Both the position numbers and the translations under genes were made by a program. This document shows positions 7,392-15,780 of a stretch of 23,375 nucleotides of DNA, in pieces (the first letter of the stretch is position 1; every line of letters starts with the position of its first letter). Location of the stretch: positions 1 through 23,375 of the forward strand of contig CAAGKK010000009.1 of NCBI GenBank assembly GCA_900770385.1. Direction: 5' to 3'. The notes under the pieces were generated by a model. The model saw only the letters and a program-made list of their open reading frames with translations. It was not told the DNA's origin and did not search any database. Source of the stretch: Clostridia bacterium (lineage in GTDB: Bacteria; Bacillota; Clostridia; TANB77; CAG-508).

Positions 7392-9191
7392 TTAGAAATT
7401 ATTTTTACTAAAGTATTTATCATTATTGAGTGCCTTGTCCCATTTGCTTATCATGTATGTTTCTTCTCTTTTATACCTTTCCTGTTTTTCTTTTGTCACT
7501 TCATATCCTCTGCTTCTAGATTCATAGTGATACATTTCAATATTAGAAAGGCAAACATTGTAATATCCTTTTTCTAAAACTTTTAAACAAAGGTCAACAT
7601 CGTTTAGTGCTACTTTTAATTTTTCATCAAATCCTCCAACCTCATTAAACTTTGATTTTTTTATTAATAAGCATGCTGCTGTTACTGCTGTATAATTATA
7701 AGGCATAGCCAATCTTCCAAATAGACCAACGTCATTATAATCATATGGGACAAATATATGTCCTGCGACTCCTCCGTATCCTAGAACTACTCCTGCATGT
7801 TGAACTTTCTTATCTGAATATAACAATTTTATTCCAACACAACCGACATGCTTTTGTTCAGCATAGCCTAGCATTTCGCTTAAAAATTTAGGATTTATAA
7901 CTTCAACATCATTATTTAAAAATAATATATATTCTCCTGTTGATTTTTTTACTGCCTCATTATTTAAATGAGAATAGTTAAACTCACCATCTATTCTTAA
8001 GACTTTAAAATTACTATATGTACTACTATAATATTCAAGCATTTCTTTGGTTTCTTTTTCTACACTTCCATTATCAATCATAATTATTTCAAAGTTTTGA
8101 TAAGTCATTTTTTGATATAATGATTCTAAACATGTCTTAGTTATTTTTGCTTTGTCTTTCATAGGGATTATTATTGATACTTTTGGATTTGAATTTTCAT
8201 ACTCTATAAGGTATGTACTAACTTTTGGATTATCATATACCTTTCCTTTTATATGTCGTCTTTTTAAAGTATCCTCAAGGGCCTTTTTTCCTGCTATATA
8301 AGCATATGATTTATTTCCTAAGTATCCTGCTGTTGAAGTTTTTGTTTGCCTCCAGTGATATAGAATTCTGGGAACATGATATATATTATTAGTAATATCA
8401 GTCACTCTTAAGAATAAATCATAATCTTGTGCTCCATCATATTCACTACGAAATCCACCTATTTTGTTTACAATACTTCTCCTTATTGCGGTTAAATGAC
8501 AAATATAATTTAAACACATAAATGTATCAGGAGACCAATCTGGTTTAAAATGGGGTTCCATTCTTTTTCCATTATAATCAAGCTTATCTTCATCTGAATA
8601 TATTAAATCAATATTTTTATCTCCATTTAATGCTTCAACAAAATAATATAGTGCATCTTTCTCTATAGTATCATCATTATCCACCAATACAATAAATTCT
8701 CCTTTAGCTATTTTTATAGCATCATTGCTCGATTTGGAGATCATACCGTTTTCTTTTCTATAGATGACTTTTATTTTTTTGTTTTTTTCATACTCTTTTA
8801 ATGTTTCTATTGTTTCATCACTTGTTGAATGATCATCAGCAATACATATTTCAAAATTGTCATAGCTTTGTGCTAATAATGAATCAATACATTCACTAAG
8901 TAATTTTTTTGGTGCATTATATACTGGTACTACAAATGACATTAATGGATTATATTTAAATTTTTTATAAGTCACTTCTTCTTTATTATCATCAATCCAT
9001 TTTAGATATGCTTTTTGATTTGTGTATAAATTTGAAACATTATTTCCTCTCTTTAATACCACTATAAATGATTTTATATATTTCTTCATAGCACTTGGCG
9101 GTATTAAAAAGTGATGTCTATGCCATGCAAAATATATTGATTTTTTTACTAATCTTATAAATTTTTCTATTTTTGAAAAAAGTTTTTTCAT
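7392..9191 (-). CDS. tandem-domain family 2 glycosyltransferase
   Basis: Two GT-A fold GT2 domains in one 599-residue chain, as in bifunctional transferases of O-antigen, rhamnan and S-layer glycan pathways. Domain 1 (about 83-320) opens with SFVVPVYN, has the metal-binding DNDD at 171-174, then YSDEDKLD, FKPDWSPD and a GAQDYDL acceptor motif near 253-259. Domain 2 (about 336-590) opens with VSIIIPMKD, has NNDVEV at 426-431 and a LNDVDLCLK motif near 529-537. The basic N-terminal 80 residues (KKLF...HRHHFLIPPSAMKK) have no recognised fold and may bind membrane. Each domain could add a different sugar. Donor and acceptor cannot be predicted. The ATG overlaps the stop of the GT-C-like gene by one base, behind an AAGGAGG ribosome-binding site. 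Confidence 0.9.
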   Translation of the reverse strand: MKKLFSKIEKFIRLVKKSIYFAWHRHHFLIPPSAMKKYIKSFIVVLKRGNNVSNLYTNQKAYLKWIDDNKEEVTYKKFKYNPLMSFVVPVYNAPKKLLSECIDSLLAQSYDNFEICIADDHSTSDETIETLKEYEKNKKIKVIYRKENGMISKSSNDAIKIAKGEFIVLVDNDDTIEKDALYYFVEALNGDKNIDLIYSDEDKLDYNGKRMEPHFKPDWSPDTFMCLNYICHLTAIRRSIVNKIGGFRSEYDGAQDYDLFLRVTDITNNIYHVPRILYHWRQTKTSTAGYLGNKSYAYIAGKKALEDTLKRRHIKGKVYDNPKVSTYLIEYENSNPKVSIIIPMKDKAKITKTCLESLYQKMTYQNFEIIMIDNGSVEKETKEMLEYYSSTYSNFKVLRIDGEFNYSHLNNEAVKKSTGEYILFLNNDVEVINPKFLSEMLGYAEQKHVGCVGIKLLYSDKKVQHAGVVLGYGGVAGHIFVPYDYNDVGLFGRLAMPYNYTAVTAACLLIKKSKFNEVGGFDEKLKVALNDVDLCLKVLEKGYYNVCLSNIEMYHYESRSRGYEVTKEKQERYKREETYMISKWDKALNNDKYFSKNNF

Positions 9192-11242
9192 TATTTACTC
9201 CTCCTTAATTTATAAATATAAATGCCATCATCTGCATATATATTATCAAATGTCATTGTACTACTTTTAAGAATATCAATTTTCTCTTGACTGACAATAT
9301 AATCTATTTTTAGAATATCTATATCCTCAATATTAATATTCAGTTTAATTGTATCTTGTGTAATTAATTCAAAATTTGTATCTTCATTTGTTAATTCTAT
9401 TAAAATATGTGCATATCTATTATAAACATTTTCATATTTTTTTTCTTTATCAAGCGTATGCCATAACGATAGATTTGGATAATAATTTGTACTATTTATT
9501 GTTGATGCCCCATTTGCTACTAGATAATTGGCTATAGCATAATTTGATGAAACTGTTATCCATTTTCCATTTTTGTCCCCTTTTACTATTTTTTGTACCT
9601 CTTTAGCAAATGGTTTTTCTGTTAATACATTAGTTCCTTTAGAAATTGGATTAACTGTACCTCCTGCAAATAATGATAAAATTATTAAACATATTGATAG
9701 TTTTTTGTTAGTCTTTTTATCGTTTAATAATAACATGTAAACTATTGGGATAAATACTATATTCATTATTATGAACATATATATATTTATAAATTCTTTA
9801 AAATTCTCTTTCAATATTAGTGTTATAGAAACCACTATAATTATGGATAAAATTGTAGATAATATTTTGCTTTTTTTACTTGTTTCATCTTTTTCATTTA
9901 GTGACATGTTTCTAACAATTAAAAATGTACATATATAACCAACTACAATATATGTTCTTTCAGGAATTGAAAATGAAAGCAAAGTTAGTTTGACGATTCC
10001 CTTCGGTAATTCTATATAATTCCATAATGATAAAAATACTCCAACTATTAATAGTGCTATTGATAATATATCTCTTTTTTTGCTTTTTATAGTGCTTAAA
10101 AATGTTACAATCAATGGTATTGGATATAATCCTATAAAATTACTAAATTCACAAGGATTATAAAATGGAATACATGGAAAAAATATGTTTATCATATAAT
10201 CAAGCAAATAATGGGAACCATATCCACCAGTTGTAAACCTATTTCCCGGATAGACAGTGGCGGCGGTTATTAAATAAATGCTATATGATTGTTTGAATAT
10301 TAGATATACAAACATTGCAATTATTACTATAGAAATGATCAAATATATAAACTGACTTTTATTTAGTTCTTTTTTATTTTCATACAAAACCCATATTACA
10401 AAGCACAAATATACATATCCAAAGGGAACTTGCCAAGCCGGATATAGTAGCATAATATATGATATACCAATTATGGAAAATAATAATGTATAGATAATTT
10501 TAAATAATAATCTTTTTTCTTTGAGAAATAAATTCAGTATTACTATTGCGAGTGCACCATACCCCAGTATTGGCATAACAGACCACCAAGAGCATGCAGG
10601 ACTTAATGTTACTAACATTGCTCCTAATAATGCATATAAACGTTTTCCTTTTGTAACTAACATACTCAACTCAAATGTAGCAAAAAATATTAGTAATAAT
10701 TTTCCATACCAACAAAATGCAAATGCATTTGAAATTGGTAAAATTAGATATGCAATATTAAATATATTACTAAGTAATGAAATGTTAAAACAAGGAAGTG
10801 ATGGATACATTGTTACTAATGAACTATGACCCATTAAAACATTGCTAGTAGCAGAAAAATGATTACTTACTTGTGAAAAAATCATTGGTGTTGATACTAA
10901 ATATTCATCTCCTCTTATTAATCTTGGAATTCCTAAAATTAATCCGCCATCATTAATATTATGGTTAGGCTGAATAATATTATTCCATACGGATATCGAT
11001 GAACCATGAAAGCCAAAAATAGTTACTGTAATTAAAAATATTAATCCCAATAGATATCTTCTTTTGTAAATAAAATTGTACATATTTTTTATATTGAATA
11101 TAAAGTGAGCATAGAAAAAGAAAGATATAAGGGATAGTATTAAAAATCTGTCTACAGAAAAGGAATTACTTAAACTCTTTTCAAAGAATACTATAATTAT
11201 TTCAGTTATTATTGCAAGGATAAGAGCTATTTTCTTTTTCAT
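9191..11242 (-). CDS. large polytopic membrane protein, probable GT-C-fold glycosyltransferase
   Basis: A 683-residue protein with roughly 12-14 hydrophobic segments and a C-terminal soluble domain of about 150 residues (about 530-683). The first large extracytoplasmic loop (about 80-150) contains GSSISVW, a LIRGDEYLVSTP segment with D112 and E113, and FSQVSNHF; an acidic pair in this loop is where GT-C polyprenyl-phosphate-sugar transferases carry their catalytic residue. The overall look recalls YfhO-like and DUF-named GT-C relatives, and I think it belongs to a DUF7657-type family, but I cannot confirm this. A Wzy-like polymerase or ligase role cannot be excluded. It is translationally close to the flanking GT4 and GT2 genes, with a modest AGGTAAG ribosome-binding site before the ATG at 11242. 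It would use a lipid-linked sugar outside the cell, which the GT2/DUF2304 pair at the far end of the locus could supply. Confidence 0.65.
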   Translation of the reverse strand: MKKKIALILAIITEIIIVFFEKSLSNSFSVDRFLILSLISFFFYAHFIFNIKNMYNFIYKRRYLLGLIFLITVTIFGFHGSSISVWNNIIQPNHNINDGGLILGIPRLIRGDEYLVSTPMIFSQVSNHFSATSNVLMGHSSLVTMYPSLPCFNISLLSNIFNIAYLILPISNAFAFCWYGKLLLIFFATFELSMLVTKGKRLYALLGAMLVTLSPACSWWSVMPILGYGALAIVILNLFLKEKRLLFKIIYTLLFSIIGISYIMLLYPAWQVPFGYVYLCFVIWVLYENKKELNKSQFIYLIISIVIIAMFVYLIFKQSYSIYLITAATVYPGNRFTTGGYGSHYLLDYMINIFFPCIPFYNPCEFSNFIGLYPIPLIVTFLSTIKSKKRDILSIALLIVGVFLSLWNYIELPKGIVKLTLLSFSIPERTYIVVGYICTFLIVRNMSLNEKDETSKKSKILSTILSIIIVVSITLILKENFKEFINIYMFIIMNIVFIPIVYMLLLNDKKTNKKLSICLIILSLFAGGTVNPISKGTNVLTEKPFAKEVQKIVKGDKNGKWITVSSNYAIANYLVANGASTINSTNYYPNLSLWHTLDKEKKYENVYNRYAHILIELTNEDTNFELITQDTIKLNINIEDIDILKIDYIVSQEKIDILKSSTMTFDNIYADDGIYIYKLRRSK

Positions 11243-11248
11243 ACTTAC

Positions 11249-12388
11249 CTACTTTCTGAATATATTTTTATATTTATCAACTATTATTTGCCAAGTAAAG
11301 TTCTCTTCTATTATTTTTTTTGCTTCTTTACCCATTTTCTTTCTATCGTAATTATTAATGTTATCTAATATTTTGGTTAAGCTTCCATCCTTTTTGAAGT
11401 ATAAGCAACTTTCTTTACCAACATCTTTATTAAAGTTCACATCATATAATATGTTTAATTTTGTTAGACTAAGTGCTTCAAGTAATGATGGATTAGTTCC
11501 ACCTACAGAATGCCCATGAATATATGCATAAGCATTTTTTCTTATCGTGCTTAGTTTTTTTTCATCATATACACCATTAATAAATATAATTCTTTTGTCA
11601 GTTAAACAGTTTGTTTTTGAAATTATTTCATTATAATAGTTTGATGAAGATAAATTTGATATTATTACTAAATTTTTATTAATATTTGACTTAATAAATT
11701 CATTAATTACTAATTCAAAGTTGTTTTCCGGAACAAATCTTCCTACCATCAACAAATAATTATCTTTCTTTAAACCATATTCTTCTAATACTTCTTTTTT
11801 ATTAATATCACTTAAATCAACTTTATTTGTACCATATGCTATATATATTGTTTTTTTTCTTAATGTTGGATATTTTGAATCAATGTATTTCTTAATTCCT
11901 TTAGCATCACATACAATAATGTTACAATTAAATAACATCCATTTTTCACTTAGTAAAAAGAATTTTTTTACTGGATAACTCCATTTACTTCGTTCATGTT
12001 CCAATCCATCTGGATTAACTAAAGTTGTAATTCCCAATTTATTTATTTTATTTTTATATAATTTTAAAAATGGTCCTAACTTTAATCCTAACACATAAAT
12101 GTAGGCATCTTCAATATTGTTATTTTTAATATATTTTAGATAATACATAAATGCTTTTATAGTACATAGTAACATTTTCATTCCGCCATTTTGTTTAATA
12201 TAAAATGAATCTGTTATTATTCTATTATTTATTTTATATTCTATTTTGTTATTATTTTCTGATAATCCACTTATATGAAATATTGTATTTTCATCATTAT
12301 AATTATCTACTAATTTTGTTACGAATGTTTCCCAACCTCCATAGCTTGCTTTATATCCTCTTGCACCAATTATAAAAATATGTTTCAT
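11249..12388 (-). CDS. GT4 glycosyltransferase with DUF1972 N-terminal domain, rhamnosyltransferase-like (Cps2T/RgpA type)
   Basis: Predicted cytoplasmic, membrane-associated GT-B transferase of 379 residues. The N-terminal DUF1972-type domain opens with IIGARGYKASYGGWETF (6-22), the hallmark of the streptococcal Cps2T and RgpA rhamnosyltransferases that add L-rhamnose to a lipid-linked GlcNAc or glucose. NPDGLEHERSKWS (125-137) follows. The C-terminal GT4 domain shows a VGRFVPENN turn (215-223) and the donor-binding HGHSVGGTNPSLLEA segment (291-305), whose ESLxE-like Glu is present. No dTDP-rhamnose synthesis genes (rmlABCD) occur in the window, so the rhamnose assignment rests only on family resemblance. 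It lies downstream of a strong terminator with its own -10 box and may be the first gene of a separate transcript running to the deacetylase gene. Confidence 0.82.
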   Translation of the reverse strand: MKHIFIIGARGYKASYGGWETFVTKLVDNYNDENTIFHISGLSENNNKIEYKINNRIITDSFYIKQNGGMKMLLCTIKAFMYYLKYIKNNNIEDAYIYVLGLKLGPFLKLYKNKINKLGITTLVNPDGLEHERSKWSYPVKKFFLLSEKWMLFNCNIIVCDAKGIKKYIDSKYPTLRKKTIYIAYGTNKVDLSDINKKEVLEEYGLKKDNYLLMVGRFVPENNFELVINEFIKSNINKNLVIISNLSSSNYYNEIISKTNCLTDKRIIFINGVYDEKKLSTIRKNAYAYIHGHSVGGTNPSLLEALSLTKLNILYDVNFNKDVGKESCLYFKKDGSLTKILDNINNYDRKKMGKEAKKIIEENFTWQIIVDKYKNIFRK

Positions 12389-12411
12389 AAATTCACTTCT
12401 TTCTTATATTT

Positions 12412-12417
12412 ATTATA
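12412..12417 (-). promoter_or_regulatory. possible -10 box before the DUF1972 glycosyltransferase gene
   Basis: A consensus TATAAT on the minus strand lies between the capG terminator and the start codon at 12388. No recognisable -35 box stands 16-18 bases upstream, because that stretch is the T-run of the terminator. The call is weak. Confidence 0.35.
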
Positions 12418-12429
12418 CTATATAATAAG

Positions 12430-12457
12430 AAAAAAAACTATATATCATAGTTTTTTT
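12430..12457 (-). terminator. Rho-independent terminator after capG
   Basis: An 11-base perfect stem, AAAAAAACTAT (12431-12441) and ATAGTTTTTTT (12447-12457) with a 5-base loop, ends on the minus strand in eight T bases. It lies 8 bases after the capG stop codon and would separate the FucNAc genes from the downstream glycosyltransferases, at least partly. The symmetrical A/T flanks would also let it act on the plus strand. Confidence 0.75.
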
Positions 12458-12464
12458 CTGTTTT

Positions 12465-13586
12465 TTATTTTTTCCATATTCTTTCATTAACAATATTATA
12501 ATAACTTTGGATTATTTTAACAACTTTTTCTGATACATTAATGTCATTATAATCTCTTACAGGACTTTCTTTACCTTCAACATATGAATTAACGGCAAGC
12601 TCAATTGAATTTAGAATATCTCTTTCATTGACTCCTCCTAAAACAATACTACCTGCATCCAATGCTTCAGGTCTTTCAGTACTGTTTCTCATAGAAACTC
12701 CAGGAAAATTCAAGATGGAGCTTTCTTCTGGAATTGTACCACTATCTGATAAAACACAAAAGGCATTTTTTTGTAAATTAACGTAGTCGAAAAATCCCAT
12801 TGGTTCCATGTTAATAATTAAATCATTAAACTTAATATTTTTTTCTTTAATTCTTTTAGCAGTTCTTGGGTGAGTAGAAAAAATTATCTTTTTACCATAA
12901 GTTTCTGCAACTTTATTTAATGAATTAACAAGTTCAGTAAAATTAGAATCTATATCTATATTTTCTTCTCTGTGTGCACTAACAACGAAATAATCTTTTT
13001 CTTTTAAATTTAGTTTTTTTAAGATATCTGACTTATTAATACTATCCATATTCTTATACAAAACTTCTTTCATAGGGGAGCCTGTAACATATAAGAAATC
13101 ATTTTTAATTCCTTCATTGATTAAATATCTACGAGCATTTTCTGTATAGGCTAAATTAATATCACTTATGTGATCTACTACTCTTCTATTTATTTCTTCT
13201 GGAACATTAAAATCAAAGCATCTATTACCTGCTTCCATATGGAAAATTGGAACCTTTAATCTTTTAGCAGAATATGCTGCTAAACAACTATTAGTGTCTC
13301 CTAATACTAGTAAAGCATCTGGTTTAACTTTGTTGATAACATCATAACTTTTTGCTATAATGTTGCCTACTGTTTCACCAAGATTTTTTCCTGGTGAATC
13401 TAAATAATAATCAGGTTTCTTTAATCCAAATTCTTCAAAAAATACTTGATTTAAAGTATAATCATAGTTTTGACCTGTATGAACTAAAACAAGTTCAAAA
13501 TATTTATCTATAGCTTTTATAACTTCAGATAATCTAATAATTTCTGGTCTTGTTCCTACAACAACCATTACTTTTAATTTTTTCAT
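12465..13586 (-). CDS. capG: UDP-N-acetylglucosamine 2-epimerase-family enzyme, last step to UDP-L-FucNAc
   Basis: Non-hydrolysing 2-epimerase of the WecB superfamily with a GT-B-like fold, 373 residues, cytoplasmic. It has GTRPE at 11-15, HTGQNYDY at 36-43, an HMEAGNRCFDFNVPEEINRR segment around 137-156, SAHREEN near 214-220 and SDSG...EESS near 280-290. The GNRCFDFNVPEEINR version, rather than the GLRT version of ordinary WecB, is typical of the CapG/FnlC/WbjD branch, which converts the 4-reduced CapE/CapF product to UDP-N-acetyl-L-fucosamine. The directly upstream capE and capF homologues support this role; without them plain UDP-ManNAc synthesis would be an alternative. A GGTGGA ribosome-binding site precedes the ATG, 8 bases after the capF stop. 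A terminator follows. Confidence 0.93.
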   Translation of the reverse strand: MKKLKVMVVVGTRPEIIRLSEVIKAIDKYFELVLVHTGQNYDYTLNQVFFEEFGLKKPDYYLDSPGKNLGETVGNIIAKSYDVINKVKPDALLVLGDTNSCLAAYSAKRLKVPIFHMEAGNRCFDFNVPEEINRRVVDHISDINLAYTENARRYLINEGIKNDFLYVTGSPMKEVLYKNMDSINKSDILKKLNLKEKDYFVVSAHREENIDIDSNFTELVNSLNKVAETYGKKIIFSTHPRTAKRIKEKNIKFNDLIINMEPMGFFDYVNLQKNAFCVLSDSGTIPEESSILNFPGVSMRNSTERPEALDAGSIVLGGVNERDILNSIELAVNSYVEGKESPVRDYNDINVSEKVVKIIQSYYNIVNERIWKK

Positions 13587-13594
13587 TTTTCCAC

Positions 13595-14707
13595 CTACTT
13601 CTTTTCTCTTACTTTCTTATAGTATGTATCTGGTTTTTCCTTGTCAAACAACTCATTACACCAAATGGCTAAAATCATTTCATCATCACCGATATTTTCT
13701 ATATTATGAGTATATCCAACTGGAATAGTTACTATTTTTATTTCATTGTCATCTACAATGAATGAATAATTATCATTATCATCAATTACACTACTAAAGC
13801 TTATTTTTGCTCTACCTTTAATTACAATAAATCTTTCTAATTTTGTGTGGTGATAGTGATTTCCTCTTATAATTCCCGGTTTACTGAAAGAAACTGAAAA
13901 TTGACCATTTTCATATGTTCTCATAAGTTCTATAAATGCTCCACGTTCATCTACGTTTTTTGTTGCTGTAGTAACTGTTTTATTGACATCAACATAACTG
14001 ATATATGTTGAATATAATTTTTTTATAAAATCGTTACCAGTATTTGGGACATATATAGAATTCATACTATCTTTAAATTCATATAACTTTGATGTAATAT
14101 ATCCTAAAGTAACATTATACCTTGGATTAATATAACAATATTTGTCATTTATTTCTTCAGGTTTACTTCCCTTCATTACTCTAATAAATTCTTCAATAAT
14201 ATCATCAATATATATTAAAGACAGTTCAGTATTTGGATCATTTACTTTAATTTCTAAATCATGTGAAATGTTATAACAAAATGTTGCAACAACAGAATTA
14301 TAATTTGGTCTGCACCATTTACCAAAAACATTATGGAGTCTAAAAATATAGTATTCTTTTAAATTATCAATAATATAATCTTCTGCTATTTTTTTACTTT
14401 TACCATAATCATTATCTTTTGTTGCTTGTATACTTGAAGTAATTAATAATGGAATATTTTTATTTTTTATTAAGTCTACTATTTTTTTTGTTAAATCTGA
14501 ATTACCATGATAGAATTCTTCTACGCTTTGAGGTCTATTAACACCTGCTAAGTGGAATATAAAATCAATATCATCTATATTATCTTCTATTTTTGAAAAA
14601 TTATCTTTAACATCATATGTAATTATTTCTACATTATCTTCTTCTTGTAAATGTGAAACAAGATTTTTTCCAATAAAACCATTACTGCCTGTTATTAATA
14701 CCTTCAT
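13595..14707 (-). CDS. capF: bifunctional CapF-type epimerase/reductase with cupin domain
   Basis: Second enzyme of UDP-L-FucNAc synthesis (CapF/FnlB/WbjC). In characterised homologues the C-terminal cupin epimerises at C3 and the N-terminal SDR domain reduces the 4-keto group with NADPH. The 370 residues show both: GSNGFIGKNL at 7-16 as the Rossmann dinucleotide loop, Y101-x3-K105 in NDYGKSKK as the SDR catalytic pair, and a cupin from about 248 with RGNHYHHTKLERF (281-293) supplying H284, H286, H287 and E292, followed by a PVGYTHNIEN strand. It follows capE by 9 bases, with an AGGAGGT ribosome-binding site, and precedes capG. The length matches the family; no domain is missing. Confidence 0.94.
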   Translation of the reverse strand: MKVLITGSNGFIGKNLVSHLQEEDNVEIITYDVKDNFSKIEDNIDDIDFIFHLAGVNRPQSVEEFYHGNSDLTKKIVDLIKNKNIPLLITSSIQATKDNDYGKSKKIAEDYIIDNLKEYYIFRLHNVFGKWCRPNYNSVVATFCYNISHDLEIKVNDPNTELSLIYIDDIIEEFIRVMKGSKPEEINDKYCYINPRYNVTLGYITSKLYEFKDSMNSIYVPNTGNDFIKKLYSTYISYVDVNKTVTTATKNVDERGAFIELMRTYENGQFSVSFSKPGIIRGNHYHHTKLERFIVIKGRAKISFSSVIDDNDNYSFIVDDNEIKIVTIPVGYTHNIENIGDDEMILAIWCNELFDKEKPDTYYKKVREKK

Positions 14708-14716
14708 AGATACCTC

Positions 14717-15718
14717 CTATTTAAATAAATCTAACTTTTTTAGCAGAGTTTTCATCCCTTCAACATCCAATCTTGTTGTATTATGTGAATTATACTCTTC
14801 AATATCATTTAAGTCAGCGTTTCCTTCATTTGTATATTTCTGATAATTAAGATTTCTATTATCAGCTGGTATTCTATAATAATCTCCCATATCAATTGCG
14901 TTTACCATTTCTTCTTTAGTAACTAATACTTCATATAACTTTTCGCCGTGTCTAGTTCCTATGCAGTTCACTGGAACATTACTATTTTTAAGTTCTTTTA
15001 CTGCTTCTGCTAATGTTTCAATCGTCGCAGCTGGTGCTTTTTGAACAAAAAGGTCGCCTTGTTTTCCATGTTCGAAAGCATAAATTACTAAATCAACTGC
15101 TTCCTCAAGTGTCATCATAAATCTAGTCATTTCTGGATTAGTAACTGTAAGTGGTTTTCCCGCAGCAATTTGTTCACAAAATAATGGTATAACAGAACCA
15201 CGACTTGCCATTACATTGCCATATCTGGTACGGCATATTACAGTTTTTCCTTCTTTAAGATTTCTTCCTTTGGCAATAGCAACTTTTTCCATTAGTGCTT
15301 TGCTCATTCCCATAGCATTAATAGGATATGCTGCTTTATCTGTACTAAGTACAATTACTTTCTTTACATTATGATTAATTGCTGCTTCTAATACATTATC
15401 TGTTCCTAACACATTTGTTTTTACAGCTTGAACAGGGAAAAACTCACAGCTAGGAACTTGTTTTAATGCAGCTGCATGAAATATGTAATCTACACCATCC
15501 ATTGCATCATCTATGCTTCTATAATCTCTAACGTCCCCAATATAAAATTTTATTTTATCATTTTTATATTTTATTCTCATATCTTCTTGTTTTTTCTCAT
15601 CTCTTGAAAAAATTCTAATTTCCTTAATATCTGTGTCTAAAAATCTTTTTAATACTGCATTTCCAAATGAACCAGTACCTCCAGTTATTAACAAAACTTT
15701 ATCTTTAAATATACTCAT
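14717..15718 (-). CDS. capE: UDP-GlcNAc 4,6-dehydratase/5-epimerase, CapE type
   Basis: First enzyme of UDP-L-FucNAc synthesis (CapE/FnlA/WbjB), a cytoplasmic short-chain dehydrogenase. The 333 residues open with ITGGTGSFG (11-19), followed by SRDEKKQ (38-44), HAAALKQVP (81-89) and LSTDKAAYPINAMGMSK (124-140). The Tyr of the usual YxxxK is replaced by Met (M136-x3-K140), as is normal for the CapE/FlaA1/PseB group, so this is not a defect. R161TRYGNVMASRGSV-type residues follow near 163-177. The PseB/FlaA1 pseudaminic-acid branch is the main alternative, but the adjacent capF and capG point to FucNAc. A GGAGGTATA ribosome-binding site precedes the ATG at 15718, with a possible promoter immediately upstream. 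Confidence 0.94.
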   Translation of the reverse strand: MSIFKDKVLLITGGTGSFGNAVLKRFLDTDIKEIRIFSRDEKKQEDMRIKYKNDKIKFYIGDVRDYRSIDDAMDGVDYIFHAAALKQVPSCEFFPVQAVKTNVLGTDNVLEAAINHNVKKVIVLSTDKAAYPINAMGMSKALMEKVAIAKGRNLKEGKTVICRTRYGNVMASRGSVIPLFCEQIAAGKPLTVTNPEMTRFMMTLEEAVDLVIYAFEHGKQGDLFVQKAPAATIETLAEAVKELKNSNVPVNCIGTRHGEKLYEVLVTKEEMVNAIDMGDYYRIPADNRNLNYQKYTNEGNADLNDIEEYNSHNTTRLDVEGMKTLLKKLDLFK

Positions 15719-15738
15719 ATATATATACCTCCAAAAAA

Positions 15739-15767
15739 ATTATAACACTTTTTAATTCTTTTTTAAA
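15739..15767 (-). promoter_or_regulatory. possible promoter before capE
   Basis: Minus-strand TTTAAA (15762-15767), a 17-base spacer and TATAAT (15739-15744) lie in the 62-base gap before capE. Transcripts would begin almost at the ribosome-binding site, so the call is tentative. No hairpin terminator is visible after the upstream WbuB-like gene, so readthrough is also likely. Confidence 0.4.
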
Positions 15768-15780
15768 CTTTTTTTAATAA

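Noticed and set aside
10521..10829. Plus-strand open frame of about 102 codons opposite the GT-C-like gene
   Set aside because: Antisense to a well-supported gene, no ribosome-binding site and no recognisable family. The other plus-strand frames inside genes (for example at 1121-1429, 4085-4369 and 21415-21693) were rejected for the same reasons.
14717..15718. Loss of the catalytic Tyr in CapE (Met at the YxxxK position)
   Set aside because: Met at this position is normal for the CapE/FlaA1/PseB group, so it is not a defect or a novelty.
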